Source: an uncultured Acetatifactor sp. (GTDB lineage Bacteria; Bacillota; Clostridia; Lachnospirales; Lachnospiraceae). From it: 64,000 nucleotides of DNA. Location: contig CAKSAN010000004.1 of NCBI GenBank assembly GCA_934436435.1, positions 144,173 to 208,172 on the forward strand, in the 5' to 3' direction. The notes below the pieces were generated by a model that saw only the letters and a list, made by a program, of their open reading frames with translations, ran no database searches and was not told where the DNA came from. The stretch's first letter is position 1, and each line of letters opens with the position of its first letter. A program made the translations under genes and the position numbers. Positions 53,795-62,440 of this stretch are shown one piece after another.

Positions 53795-54025
53795 ATGATA
53801 AATCCCGGAATGATGATGAAACTGATGAATGCGAAGAATACTTTCGAGAGCAACCATCCCAAATTCGCAGCCTTCGTAAGCAGATTTTTTATGGGCGGAG
53901 CGATCACTGAAGGAACCATTATTGAGATCACGATCACAAGACCCGGCGAGGAACCCGTATCCACGAATCTGAAGGTACAGAAGTCTGATCTGGATCTGGT
54001 AGAGGAGCTTAAGAATCTGAGATGA
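53795..54025 (+). CDS. Conserved hypothetical small protein
   Basis: This 76-residue protein (MINPGMMMKLMNAKNTFESN at its start) has a short helical N-terminus and a C-terminal beta-like region with EITITRPGEEPVSTNLK, ending in a helix. I do not recognise a named family. AAGGAGA precedes ATG 53795, and its stop codon overlaps the ATG of the next gene (ATGA), indicating coupled translation with the HAD phosphatase. Confidence 0.75.
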   Translation: MINPGMMMKLMNAKNTFESNHPKFAAFVSRFFMGGAITEGTIIEITITRPGEEPVSTNLKVQKSDLDLVEELKNLR

Positions 54026-54810
54026 AGATAATATTTTTTGATATTGACGGAACCCTGATAAGCGGTGGAAGCAGTCTCATGTCAGAGAGCACGAAAGAAG
54101 CGATCCGCACCGCAAGAGCCAATGGACATATCTGCATGATCAACACCGGACGCACCAAGCGGCTGGTAGGTGAGGATATCACCGGACAGGTGGAATTCGA
54201 TGGATTGCTGCTGGGCTGCGGAACCGAGATTGAGTACCGGGGAGAACGACTGATGCACAAGACCTTCACTCTGGAGGAATCACAGACAATCCTGGATACA
54301 ATGAAGAAATACCACGTGGATGCGATATTAGAAGGTTGTAGGGAGGATTATGCCCCCAGAGGAGAGGAAGTCTTTACACAGGCGTTTCGTGATATGGCAG
54401 AGGAGATCGCAGAGAGAAAATATGACCGCTATGCCAATGCTCTGGGGAATTTCGATAAACTGTATGCCTGCGCCGAGACTCCACAGGGGATGGAAGGCAT
54501 GAAGCGGGAACTTTCGGGGATCCTTGATTTTATCGACAGAGAGCATGGATATCACGAACTGGTGCCCCGCGGATATTCCAAAGCCACAGCGATCCGTTAT
54601 ATTACGGACTACCTGAAGATTTCCATGGAGAATACCGTAGCCATCGGTGACAGCAATAACGATCTGCCGATGTTAAAGTATGCCCACATCAGCATTGCCA
54701 TGGGCAATTCCAGCGAGGAAGTACTGGAAACTGCGGATTATATCACTACAGACGTGGATAAAGACGGCATCTGGAACGCTTTGAAGTGGTTAGGTGTGTT
54801 GGACAAATAA
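54022..54810 (+). CDS. Cof-type HAD-IIB family phosphatase
   Basis: This 262-residue HAD hydrolase has motif I FFDIDGTLIS (Asp7/Asp9), motif II INTGR near 40, Lys in PRGYSKATA and motif IV VAIGDSNNDLPML near 215. The Cof/C2 cap places it among phosphatases of sugar phosphates and flavin or pyridoxal phosphates. Its true substrate is not predictable. It is coupled to the preceding small gene. Confidence 0.9.
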   Translation: MKIIFFDIDGTLISGGSSLMSESTKEAIRTARANGHICMINTGRTKRLVGEDITGQVEFDGLLLGCGTEIEYRGERLMHKTFTLEESQTILDTMKKYHVDAILEGCREDYAPRGEEVFTQAFRDMAEEIAERKYDRYANALGNFDKLYACAETPQGMEGMKRELSGILDFIDREHGYHELVPRGYSKATAIRYITDYLKISMENTVAIGDSNNDLPMLKYAHISIAMGNSSEEVLETADYITTDVDKDGIWNALKWLGVLDK

Positions 54811-54850
54811 ATTTATAAAAATAGCACTGGAAAAATAGAGGAACATAAGT

Positions 54851-54856
54851 TATAAT
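54851..54856 (+). promoter_or_regulatory. -10 box of the tRNA-Gly gene
   Basis: TATAAT lies 16 bp before the mature tRNA 5' end. The -35 region is weak. Confidence 0.5.
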
Positions 54857-54871
54857 AAATATGTTCCGTTT

Positions 54872-54942
54872 GCAGATATGGTTCATCGGTAGAACGCTAG
54901 CTTCCCAAGCTGGAAAGGCGGGTTCGATTCCCGTTATCTGCT
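54872..54942 (+). tRNA. tRNA-Gly, anticodon CCC
   Basis: The acceptor stem GCAGATA pairs with TATCTGC. The anticodon arm CTAGC-TTCCCAA-GCTGG gives CCC, reading GGG. The T-arm contains GGTTCGATTCC. CCA is not encoded. The discriminator base is T, which fits tRNA-Gly. Confidence 0.95.
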
Positions 54943-55081
54943 TATTTGAATTTTTGTTGAAAGTGCGGGAAAGCCAGTATTTGTCGGTATTCCCGCACTT
55001 TTTGTTATTTCCGGATCAGAAGCGGTTTTACCTAAAAATGCAACACGTTTCTGCAAAATGCAACGCGACGTGCAACACATC

Positions 55082-55477
55082 TTACTGGTTCAATTTCTGA
55101 ATCAGAGCATCCTGCAATACCTGTGAAAAATTAACATTCATATCTGTAGCAGCTTCATTCAGCCATTCCGGAATGGAAAGAGTTTTTTTGACTGCTTTGG
55201 AGTTATGTTTTTTCTGGTAGGCTATGAGGTCAAAGGGAACAACCACACAGAAAGTATCAGAATCTAAAGTAATGGCGTAAGGTTCTGTGACCGGAGGAAG
55301 AGCCTCTCTGTTCTCTACACGGGAGACTACGGCAAGACCAAGTGCATCCCATGCCATTTCGTAGGCATCCTGCATATTTTCCCCCTGTGTCATACATTCG
55401 GGAAAATCCGGGAAAGTGATCCAAAAGCCTCCTTCTTCTGCTTTATGAAAAAGTGCCGGATAAAAAAGTTTTTTCAT
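55082..55477 (-). CDS. hicB: HicB-type antitoxin
   Basis: This 131-residue protein has the HicB partial RNase H-like fold at its N-terminus (FYPALFHKAEEGGFWITFPD, then CMTQGENMQDAYEMAWDALG) and a C-terminal ribbon-helix-helix region (LSIPEWLNEAATDMNVNFSQ) for DNA binding. It should neutralise HicA and repress the operon. GAGGAGAA precedes ATG 55477. It lies 24 bases downstream of hicA. Confidence 0.9.
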   Translation of the reverse strand: MKKLFYPALFHKAEEGGFWITFPDFPECMTQGENMQDAYEMAWDALGLAVVSRVENREALPPVTEPYAITLDSDTFCVVVPFDLIAYQKKHNSKAVKKTLSIPEWLNEAATDMNVNFSQVLQDALIQKLNQ

Positions 55478-55501
55478 TTTGGTTCTCCTCACTAATATTT
55501 G

Positions 55502-55690
55502 TTATTTTAAGCCAGCCTGTTTCAGAATTGCCTGTTCCAGGCCTTTCTTTATGTCTCTGCAATGATAAAGAACAATAACGGTTTTATGAGTATCGGTGTT
55601 CTTCAGCTTTATATGGGAGCCGTTCTGGCTGATAACAGCAAAACCGTTTTTTAATAGGAGTTTGATCATCTCCTGTGAGGTCATAGGCAT
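55502..55690 (-). CDS. hicA: HicA-type mRNA interferase toxin
   Basis: This 62-residue dsRBD-like toxin has the conserved GFAVISQNGSHIKLKN segment with the catalytic His, followed by the HCRDIKKGL strand/helix. HicA cleaves mRNA when free of HicB. ATG 55690 follows AAAGGAGA; the longer upstream frame overlaps the promoter. It is first in a hicA-hicB operon under a strong promoter with two operators. Confidence 0.9.
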   Translation of the reverse strand: MPMTSQEMIKLLLKNGFAVISQNGSHIKLKNTDTHKTVIVLYHCRDIKKGLEQAILKQAGLK

Positions 55691-55720
55691 CTTTCGTATC
55701 TCCTTTCCTGCCTCAAATTC

Positions 55721-55772
55721 ATTATAGTACGTAATATTACGTATGTCAATGAGCAATACGTGATATTACATA
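55721..55772 (-). promoter_or_regulatory. hicAB promoter with nested operators
   Basis: On the minus strand TTGACA (55744-55749) and TATAAT (55721-55726) have a 17-bp spacer. The spacer is a perfect palindrome, TACGTAATATTACGTA (55728-55743). A second, imperfect copy, TACGTGATATTACATA, lies at 55757-55772, 29 bp away. HicB binding would cover the promoter. Confidence 0.85.
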
Positions 55773-56009
55773 CAAAAAGAACGAGGTAATAGTAGTGTGT
55801 TGGGGTAAAATAAAACTATACTTTGAAAAAACAGAATATTTCAGAATAGCATCAGCCGCCGAGTGTTCTACGGGATATTCAGTAAGGTGAACCTAGACAC
55901 TGGCGATACGGGCGAACCGCACTCCTCCCGGAACTGATGCCAAGGCTATTATATAACGATACGCAGAAGGACACAATGGGAAGTGTCTGTTTTGCGTAAT
56001 TTTTGTGGG

Positions 56010-56059
56010 TTGACAATAATCCGATTTCGGATTATAATGCCACTTAGTCCGAAATCGGA
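56010..56059 (+). promoter_or_regulatory. marR promoter with two operator palindromes
   Basis: TTGACA (56010-56015) and TATAAT (56033-56038) have a 17-bp spacer holding AATCCGATTTCGGATT (56018-56033). A second half-similar palindrome TCCGAAATCGGA lies at 56048-56059. Both are good MarR dimer sites, implying autorepression. The region from 55773 to 56009 holds no recognisable gene. Confidence 0.8.
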
Positions 56060-56102
56060 TAAAAACAAAGAATAAATTTGAAATAACAGGAGGAAAGCAG
56101 GG

Positions 56103-56576
56103 ATGGAAGAAGGAAAAGGGAAATCCTTTGTGCAGATCGCATTGTACAATCAGCTGATCAAGGAGATGGACGACCTTTACAGGGTCTATGCAAAACACTG
56201 TAATCTGTCGGAGACGGCCTTCTGGATCCTGTACTGTATCCGTGAACGGGAAGAGGCCTTTACGCAGCGGGAGATCTGCGAATATTGGTTCTACACGCCC
56301 CAGACGGTGAACTCGGCATTGAAAAATATGACGGAGGAAGGCCTGCTTACTCTGCGGGCAGAAGAAGGCAACCGCAAGAACAAGAGGATCTATCTCACGG
56401 AGAAAGGAAAAGAAACCGTGGAGAGGATCGTGGTTCCGCTGATGGATGCGGAACGCCGGGCGCTGGCGGCGATAGGAGAGCAGGAGACAGAAGTGTTCCT
56501 GCAAGCCATGAAGAAACATACGCAATTGTTCCGGGGAGAAATAGAGGAACTGACCCGGCAGGGGGAGCCCACGTAA
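56103..56576 (+). CDS. MarR-family transcriptional regulator
   Basis: This 157-residue winged-helix regulator has the recognition region FTQREICEYWFYTPQTVNSALKNM (split here in function as helix-turn-helix near 60-83) and the wing RAEEGNRKNKRIYLTEKGKE near 90. MarR proteins release DNA on binding small, often toxic, compounds. It has its own operators and lies directly upstream of a MATE pump gene, the arrangement of mepR-mepA. GGAGGAAAG precedes ATG 56103. Confidence 0.9.
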   Translation: MEEGKGKSFVQIALYNQLIKEMDDLYRVYAKHCNLSETAFWILYCIREREEAFTQREICEYWFYTPQTVNSALKNMTEEGLLTLRAEEGNRKNKRIYLTEKGKETVERIVVPLMDAERRALAAIGEQETEVFLQAMKKHTQLFRGEIEELTRQGEPT

Positions 56577-56611
56577 TTGCAGGAACCTCCGATGATGACA
56601 TGAAAAATTAT

Positions 56612-56665
56612 GTCTGCACGATGTACGGAAGTACATGACGCGAAAGCGTCGGAATGCATGCAGAC
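56612..56665 (+). ncRNA. Candidate three-way-junction RNA in the marR-MATE intergenic region
   Basis: Outer stem GTCTGCA (56612-56618) / TGCAGAC (56659-56665) encloses hairpin ATGTAC-GGAA-GTACAT (56621-56636) and hairpin GACGC-GAAA-GCGTC (56637-56650), which are stacked with no spacer. Both have GNRA-like tetraloops. The structure ends 23 bases before the MATE start codon. It matches no RNA class I can name. Confidence 0.5.
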
Positions 56666-56688
56666 TACAGAAAGACATGGGGATTATT

Positions 56689-58020
56689 ATGAAAATACAG
56701 TTATCAGATCATTTTAGTTATAAGAGGCTGCTGCGTTTCGTGGCACCTTCCATTTTAATGTTGTTATGTACTTCGGTGTACAGCATCGTAGACGGCTTTT
56801 TTGTATCCAACTTTGTGGGAAAGACACCTTTTGCGGCATTGAATCTGGTCATGCCGGTGCTGATGGGGCTGGGAACCATCGGATTCATGGCAGGCACCGG
56901 AGGAAGTGCCGTGGTTTCCATGACGCTGGGAGAGGGAAAAAAAGAACTGGCCAACGAGTATTTTTCCCTGATCGTATATGTGACACTGGCAGCAACCATT
57001 GTGATAACACTGATCTGCTACGCGATAGCGCCGCAGATCGCGCTGGCATTGGGGGCAAACGGAGAACTGGAAGCGGACTGTGTGCGCTATTCCCGCATAC
57101 TGTATCTGTCGACCCCGGCGTTTGTCATGCAGTATTTGTTCCAAAGCTTTTTTATCGCGGCGGAGAAGCCGACGCTGAGCCTGAAAATAAATGTACTGGC
57201 AGGCCTGACCAACGCGGTGCTGGACTATGTACTGATCGTGGTATTCCCTCTGGGACTGGCGGGAGCTGCACTGGCTACCGCAGCGGGACAGATCGTCGGC
57301 GGAGTGATTCCGGTGATCTATTTTTCCAGAGAGAACAGCAGTCTGCTGCGGTTAGGAAAGACAAAGTGGCACGGAAAAGTCATCTGGCAGACCTGTACGA
57401 ACGGATCCTCGGAGCTGGTGACGAATATCTCTACCTCTATTGTGAGCATCCTCTATAATTTCCAGCTGATGGAGGCAGCAGGGGAGAACGGTGTGGCAGC
57501 TTACGGCATTATCATGTATGTGGACATTATTTTTATGACCCTGTATCTGGGATATTCCCTGGGCTCTGCACCTATCGTCAGCTTCCATTACGGTGCGGGC
57601 AATCACGCGGAACTGAAAAATCTGTGCCGGAAAAGTCTGGTCATTATATCCGCCTGTGGAGTGCTCCTGCTGACCGCGTCCCAGATCCTTGCCGGTCCTC
57701 TGGTGAAGATCTTCGCAAATTACGACCAGGAGCTGCTGGAAATGACCACCTGGGGCTTCCGGATCTACGCCATCGCCTTCCTTGTCCGTGGCATGAATGT
57801 CTGGGGATCCTCTTTCTTCACAGCATTGAACAACGGGGTTGTATCCGCAGCAATTTCCTTCCTGCGTACCTTCGTGTTCCAGATCGTCATTGTGCTGATC
57901 CTGCCGAAACTGATCGGCGTTACCGGCGTATGGCTGTCCATTGTGCTGGCGGAGTTCCTGGCGCTGTTTGTGACGATCGGCTTTTTGATCGCCAAGAGAA
58001 AACAATATCATTATGCTTAA
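56689..58020 (+). CDS. MATE family efflux transporter, second copy
   Basis: This 443-residue pump has about 12 helices in two similar halves. The N-terminal region VAPSILMLLCTSVYSIVDGF, FAALNLVMPVLMG and GTGGSAVVSMTLG are typical of the MATE/NorM-DinF group. ATG 56689 is preferred because the longer frame start at 56635 lies inside the candidate RNA structure. It is under the MarR-type regulator, so it is probably induced by a toxic compound. It is not closely related to the gene at 19074. Confidence 0.9.
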   Translation: MKIQLSDHFSYKRLLRFVAPSILMLLCTSVYSIVDGFFVSNFVGKTPFAALNLVMPVLMGLGTIGFMAGTGGSAVVSMTLGEGKKELANEYFSLIVYVTLAATIVITLICYAIAPQIALALGANGELEADCVRYSRILYLSTPAFVMQYLFQSFFIAAEKPTLSLKINVLAGLTNAVLDYVLIVVFPLGLAGAALATAAGQIVGGVIPVIYFSRENSSLLRLGKTKWHGKVIWQTCTNGSSELVTNISTSIVSILYNFQLMEAAGENGVAAYGIIMYVDIIFMTLYLGYSLGSAPIVSFHYGAGNHAELKNLCRKSLVIISACGVLLLTASQILAGPLVKIFANYDQELLEMTTWGFRIYAIAFLVRGMNVWGSSFFTALNNGVVSAAISFLRTFVFQIVIVLILPKLIGVTGVWLSIVLAEFLALFVTIGFLIAKRKQYHYA

Positions 58021-58022
58021 AG

Positions 58023-58069
58023 CAATCCGGTGTAGCACATGGAAAACAGTGCGCGCCGGATTGTTTTCT
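58023..58069 (+). terminator. Terminator of the marR-MATE unit
   Basis: CAATCCGG pairs with CCGGATTG across an inner GCAC/GTGC-type stem, and TTTTCTT follows. Its tail overlaps the next promoter's -35 box. Confidence 0.7.
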
Positions 58070-58097
58070 TGACAGAAAAATGGCAAATACTTATACT
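58069..58097 (+). promoter_or_regulatory. pepD promoter
   Basis: TTGACA (58069-58074) and TATACT (58092-58097) are 17 bp apart. Start codon 58146 lies 49 bp downstream. Confidence 0.75.
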
Positions 58098-58145
58098 GAA
58101 AGTGCGCCTGGTCGTCTAGAAAAGCGCAGAAATGAGGAAATGAAA

Positions 58146-59597
58146 ATGGGTGTTTTATCAGAGTTAGAACCGAAGAAAGTATTTTATTATTTTGAAGAGA
58201 TCACGAAGATTCCTCACGGATCCGGCAACGTGGGGCAGATCAGCAATTTCCTGGTGGATTTTGCAAAAGCACATCATCTCTTCTATATACAGGATGCCCT
58301 GAAAAATGTCATTATGGTCAAGGAGGCAACTCCCGGATACGAGAAGGAGCCGGTGGTGATCCTGCAAGGGCATATGGATATGGTGGCGGTGCAGACACCG
58401 GATTGCACCATGGATATGAAGACGGAAGGACTGAAAGTCGGCATCGATGGTGATAATGTCTATGCGGAGGGCACCAGTCTGGGTGGTGATGATGGTATCG
58501 CAGTGGCTTATGCTCTGGCATTATTGGATTCCGAAGATATGAAACATCCCCGGCTGGAAGTCATCATCACGGTGGATGAGGAAGTCGGCATGGATGGAGC
58601 CAGAGAGATCGACCTGTCCATGTTGCAGGGACATCGCATGATCAATCTGGACTCCGAGGACGAAGGCATTTTCCTGACCAGCTGTGCAGGCGGTGCCAGA
58701 GTAAACTGCCGTTTTCCCATGAAAAAACAGGAACTTACCGGTATTCGTTATGAACTGGAAGTTTCCGGCCTCCTGGGCGGACATTCCGGCGGAGAGATCC
58801 ACAAGGAGAGAGGCAATTCAAACTGCATTCTGGGAAGACTTCTGTGGAGGCTGTCTGAGAAAATGCCCGTAGGACTGGTATCTGCGGACGGAGGACTGGC
58901 AGACAATGCGATTCCCAGACAGACGAAAGCAGTAGTCGTAGTAGAGGAAAAAGATGCAGAAATCCTGGAACAGCAGGTAGCAGCACTGGCAGCGGAACTG
59001 GCAGACGAACTTGCTACCAAGGATCCGGATGCAAAGGTGACCGCAAAGAAACTGTCTGCGGCAGAAAGAAATGTCTGCGCAGCACCGGAAGAACTTAGAA
59101 GAGTGGCAGCCTTTTTACAGGCAACCCCCAACGGTGTACAGGCCATGAGTGCAGATATGCCGGGGCTGGTACAGACCTCCTTAAATCTGGGTATTTTGAA
59201 AGCGGATGCGGAAAGTTTACGCGCAGAGTATTCCGTCAGAAGCAGCGTGGAGACCGAGAAGGACAACCTGATCGCAAAGCTGGCAGCACTGGTGGAACTG
59301 ACAGGCGGTGACTATGTGGTGACCGGAGATTATCCCGGCTGGAAGTACCGCGTCCATTCTCCTCTGCGGGAAAAAATGGTGAAGCTGTATACGGAAATGT
59401 ACGGCACCGAGCCCAAGGTGGAGGCTATCCATGCAGGGCTGGAATGCGGACTGTTAGGCAGCAAGATCGCAGACCTCGACTGCGTATCCATGGGACCGGA
59501 TATGAAGGACATTCACACGACCGAGGAGACCTTAAGCATTTCTTCCACGAAGAGAGTATGGGAGTATCTGATAAGGGTACTGGAGACGAAGGACTGA
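58146..59597 (+). CDS. pepD: Aminoacyl-histidine dipeptidase (PepD, M20 family)
   Basis: This 483-residue dizinc peptidase should hydrolyse X-His and other dipeptides. Metal and catalytic motifs are visible: LQGHMDMV (His-x-Asp), GGDDGIAVA, VDEEVGMDGA with the catalytic Glu, and LDSEDEG. A lid domain lies in the middle (HSGGEIHKERGNSN). The C-terminal EAIHAGLECG and GPDMKDIHTTEE complete the active site. ATG 58146 is preferred to 58140 for spacing from GAGGA. The frame continues far upstream but that part is the shadow of the MATE gene. Confidence 0.93.
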   Translation: MGVLSELEPKKVFYYFEEITKIPHGSGNVGQISNFLVDFAKAHHLFYIQDALKNVIMVKEATPGYEKEPVVILQGHMDMVAVQTPDCTMDMKTEGLKVGIDGDNVYAEGTSLGGDDGIAVAYALALLDSEDMKHPRLEVIITVDEEVGMDGAREIDLSMLQGHRMINLDSEDEGIFLTSCAGGARVNCRFPMKKQELTGIRYELEVSGLLGGHSGGEIHKERGNSNCILGRLLWRLSEKMPVGLVSADGGLADNAIPRQTKAVVVVEEKDAEILEQQVAALAAELADELATKDPDAKVTAKKLSAAERNVCAAPEELRRVAAFLQATPNGVQAMSADMPGLVQTSLNLGILKADAESLRAEYSVRSSVETEKDNLIAKLAALVELTGGDYVVTGDYPGWKYRVHSPLREKMVKLYTEMYGTEPKVEAIHAGLECGLLGSKIADLDCVSMGPDMKDIHTTEETLSISSTKRVWEYLIRVLETKD

Positions 59598-59678
59598 GAA
59601 GTGGTAGTCCTGCAATAGCGTAAATTACGACAGAAAGGGATCCGCCTGAGATAGAAGCGGCGGAAGTGTTATATAAAA

Positions 59679-60722
59679 ATGAGCGATAAGATTTTATTCC
59701 AGTGTGATTATAATGAGGGAGCGCATCCCAAGGTGCTGGAGCGTCTGGTGCAGACTAATATGGAGCAGACACCGGGCTACAGTGAAGACAAATACTGTGA
59801 GATGGCGAGAGAAAAGATCCGTAAGGTCTGCGAGGATGACAGTCTTGCAGTCCATTTTCTGGTAGGTGGAACCCAGACCAATGTCACCGTAATCAATGCG
59901 GCACTGCGTAAACATCAGGGCGTGCTCTGCGCCACCACAGGACATATCAATGTTCATGAGACCGGTGCGGTGGAAGCCTGCGGACATAAGGTGCTGGGGC
60001 TGGAAAGTCCCGACGGCAAGATCATGGCAGCACAGGTGGCAGAGGCCTACGAAGCCCATATTCACAACGACAGCTTTGAACATATGGTACAGCCGAAAAT
60101 GGTGTACATTTCCAATCCCACAGAAGTGGGAACCATTTACAGCAAAGCGGAACTGACCGCCCTGTCTGTGACTTGCCATAAATACGGGCTGTATCTGTTC
60201 CTGGACGGTGCCCGTCTGGGGTACGGTCTGGCAGCACCGGACAATGATCTGACATTGCCGGAAATTGCGGCACTTTGTGATGTCTTTTACATCGGAGGAA
60301 CCAAGGTCGGCGCACTGTTCGGAGAAGCCGTAGTGATCCGGAACCCGGAGCTGGCCCGGGATTTCCGGTATATTATCAAACAGAATGGCGGAATGTTAGC
60401 CAAGGGAAGACTGCTGGGACTGCAGTTTGACGCTCTTTTCACAGATGACCTCTATCAGGAGATCTCTGCCCATGCCATTGCCATGGCGGAGAAACTGCGC
60501 ACGGCATTTACGGCGAAGGGTTACACTTATCTGGCTCCCAACCGGACGAATCAGATCTTCGTGGTTTTGCCGGATGCGCACCTTGAGAAAATAGCGGAGC
60601 AGTTCGAGTACAGCTATGACCAGCGGATCGATGCCACACACAGCTGCGTGCGCTTCTGCACCAGCTGGGCTACGAAAGAGGAAAATGTGGATGCACTGAT
60701 CCGATGTGTGGAACAGCTGTAA
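59679..60722 (+). CDS. ltaE: Low-specificity L-threonine aldolase
   Basis: This 347-residue PLP enzyme of the beta-eliminating lyase fold should cleave L-threonine or L-allo-threonine to glycine and acetaldehyde. The PLP lysine is in YIGGTKVGALFGE near residue 208. The region around LFLDGARLGYG has the Asp that contacts the PLP ring nitrogen. Glycine-rich FLVGGTQTNVTV near 60 binds phosphate. It starts 81 bp after pepD, and a terminator follows at 60859, so the two may form one unit. Other aldolase-type lyases are a minor alternative. Confidence 0.85.
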   Translation: MSDKILFQCDYNEGAHPKVLERLVQTNMEQTPGYSEDKYCEMAREKIRKVCEDDSLAVHFLVGGTQTNVTVINAALRKHQGVLCATTGHINVHETGAVEACGHKVLGLESPDGKIMAAQVAEAYEAHIHNDSFEHMVQPKMVYISNPTEVGTIYSKAELTALSVTCHKYGLYLFLDGARLGYGLAAPDNDLTLPEIAALCDVFYIGGTKVGALFGEAVVIRNPELARDFRYIIKQNGGMLAKGRLLGLQFDALFTDDLYQEISAHAIAMAEKLRTAFTAKGYTYLAPNRTNQIFVVLPDAHLEKIAEQFEYSYDQRIDATHSCVRFCTSWATKEENVDALIRCVEQL

Positions 60723-60858
60723 GATGCCGGCCGAAAGGGATCACAAGACAAGAACACAGGCAGCGGGGAAGATCTCATGCCTGCTTGGATTTCCTTGGGA
60801 AAACCCTGGAAGTTGTATCTGGATGGTAAGATAGGCGAAGAATATAGGAAGAGAGGAT

Positions 60859-60891
60859 TCCGCAGGCTGGAAAAGGCTTGCGGAGTTTTTT
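60859..60891 (+). terminator. Terminator after the aldolase gene
   Basis: TCCGCA pairs with TGCGGA, with an inner GC/GC, and then GTTTTTT. Confidence 0.8.
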
Positions 60892-60911
60892 ATGCATACC
60901 ACTACATAAAA

Positions 60912-61009
60912 ATGTGCATATGCACAAAAAATAGTAATGGCTATTGAATCAGAGTAAATTTGATGCTAAAATAACATTACTTAAAAATGTAAAAATGCAC
61001 AAAAAATAG
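60912..61009 (+). promoter_or_regulatory. Promoter of the DUF4143 ATPase with repeats
   Basis: TTGAAT (60944-60949) and TAAAAT (60967-60972) are 17 bp apart. The palindrome TGTGCATATGCACA (60913-60926) lies upstream, and ATGCACAAAAAATAG occurs on both sides of the promoter (60920-60934 and 60995-61009). Confidence 0.5.
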
Positions 61010-61019
61010 GAGCGACATT

Positions 61020-62273
61020 GTGGAAATCAGACGAGATGGGTACTTGGAACAACTGAAACTCAGAAAAGACAACGGAATGATCAAGATTATCACGGGAATC
61101 CGGCGTTGTGGAAAATCTTTTCTACTATTTGTATTGTTTAAGAAATATTTGCTGGAAAATGGCGTGGACAATGAGCATATTATTGAGATTGCTTTAGATG
61201 GCATTGAGAATGAGGAACTGCGGGATCCGAAGAAGTGTTACCAGTATATAAAAGATGCCATGAAGGATGAACAGAAGTATTATTTGCTGTTGGATGAAGT
61301 GCAGTTTATGCCCAGATTCGAAGAAGTACTGAACAGTCTGCTTCGCATAAGCAACATAGATGTATATGTGACCGGAAGCAATTCGAAGTTTTTGTCCAGT
61401 GATATTGTAACCGAATTCAGAGGCAGAGGCGATGAAATCAGAATATATCCGCTGTCCTTTGCTGAATTTTATGCCGCTTATGGCGGGGACTATGATGATG
61501 CCTGGGACGAGTATATGATATACGGAGGGCTTCCACAGGTGGTACAGTTTTCCACGGAAAGACAGAAGGCGGAGTATTTAAAGAATATTTTTACCAACGT
61601 CTATCTTAGGGATGTGGTGGAGCGAAACAAACTCCAGAATGTTGATGAGATCGGAACTCTGGTGGATATTCTTGCATCTGCCATCGGAACGCCCACAAAT
61701 CCCACCAGAATATCGAATACCTTCAAAAGTGAGCGGGGCGTTAATTACACGAATAAAACGATTGCTAATCATATTGATTATCTGGCGGAAGCCTTTTTGA
61801 TCTCAAAAGCCGAAAGATATGACATTAAAGGCAGAAAGTATGTGGGAGCAAATCTGAAATATTATTTTACCGATCTGGGACTTAGAAATGCCAGACTGAA
61901 CTTCCGGCAGCAGGAGCCCACACACATTATGGAGAACATTGTCTGTAATGAACTCCTTGTGAGAGGATATAATGTGGATGTCGGTATTGTGGAAACATCT
62001 GCAAAAAACAATGAAGGAAAGAGAGTCCACAAACAACTGGAAGTTGACTTTGTTGTAAATCAGGGCAGTCAGAGATATTATATCCAGGTAGCCTATGATA
62101 TGACTTCGGAGGAAAAGCAGGCCCAGGAATTCAACTCCCTGAGAAATATTCCGGATTCGTTTAAGAAAATCGTCATAGTAAACGGTACGAAGAAACCCTG
62201 GAGAAATGAGGAAGGATTTGTGATTATGGGGATGAAGTATTTTCTGTTGAATGAGGATAGTCTGGAATTCTAA
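61020..62273 (+). CDS. ATP-binding protein of the AAA_14/DUF4143 family
   Basis: This 417-residue ATPase starts with the family motif TGIRRCGKSFLL (Walker A) near residue 29 and has LLLDEVQFMPRFEEVL (Walker B) near 90. VTGSNSKFLSS, RIYPLSFAEF and IYGGLPQV then follow in the usual order. The C-terminal DUF4143 domain (about 200-400) resembles a PD-(D/E)XK-like fold, with KQLEVDFVV and IQVAYD near 345-365. These proteins are common in gut bacteria and are often exchanged horizontally. Their role is unknown. GTG 61020 follows AGGAG. The region is more AT-rich than its neighbours. Confidence 0.88.
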   Translation: MEIRRDGYLEQLKLRKDNGMIKIITGIRRCGKSFLLFVLFKKYLLENGVDNEHIIEIALDGIENEELRDPKKCYQYIKDAMKDEQKYYLLLDEVQFMPRFEEVLNSLLRISNIDVYVTGSNSKFLSSDIVTEFRGRGDEIRIYPLSFAEFYAAYGGDYDDAWDEYMIYGGLPQVVQFSTERQKAEYLKNIFTNVYLRDVVERNKLQNVDEIGTLVDILASAIGTPTNPTRISNTFKSERGVNYTNKTIANHIDYLAEAFLISKAERYDIKGRKYVGANLKYYFTDLGLRNARLNFRQQEPTHIMENIVCNELLVRGYNVDVGIVETSAKNNEGKRVHKQLEVDFVVNQGSQRYYIQVAYDMTSEEKQAQEFNSLRNIPDSFKKIVIVNGTKKPWRNEEGFVIMGMKYFLLNEDSLEF

Positions 62274-62318
62274 TTACCGGAAATATTTTAAGATATTTAT
62301 CATTATATAAGCATATGG

Positions 62319-62374
62319 AAAACCTTATCAATTTTGGATTATCCACTGATATCTGATGTTGGTAAGGTTTTTTT
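62319..62374 (+). terminator. Terminator of the ATPase gene
   Basis: AAAACCTTA pairs with TAAGGTTTT across a long loop, followed by Ts. Confidence 0.7.
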
Positions 62375-62440
62375 GATACCTATTTTTAAAGAAATAATCA
62401 ACGATGACAAAATTCGCCTGTGAGTTGAATCTGTTCTCAT

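Noticed and set aside
56612..56665. Hammerhead ribozyme
   Set aside because: The three-way junction lacks the CUGANGA core strand and the cleavage-site context. Only a GAAA loop is shared.
55893..56678. 261-residue minus-strand frame opposite marR
   Set aside because: It runs through marR's operators and coding sequence, and its composition is Phe/His/Arg-rich as expected for a shadow.
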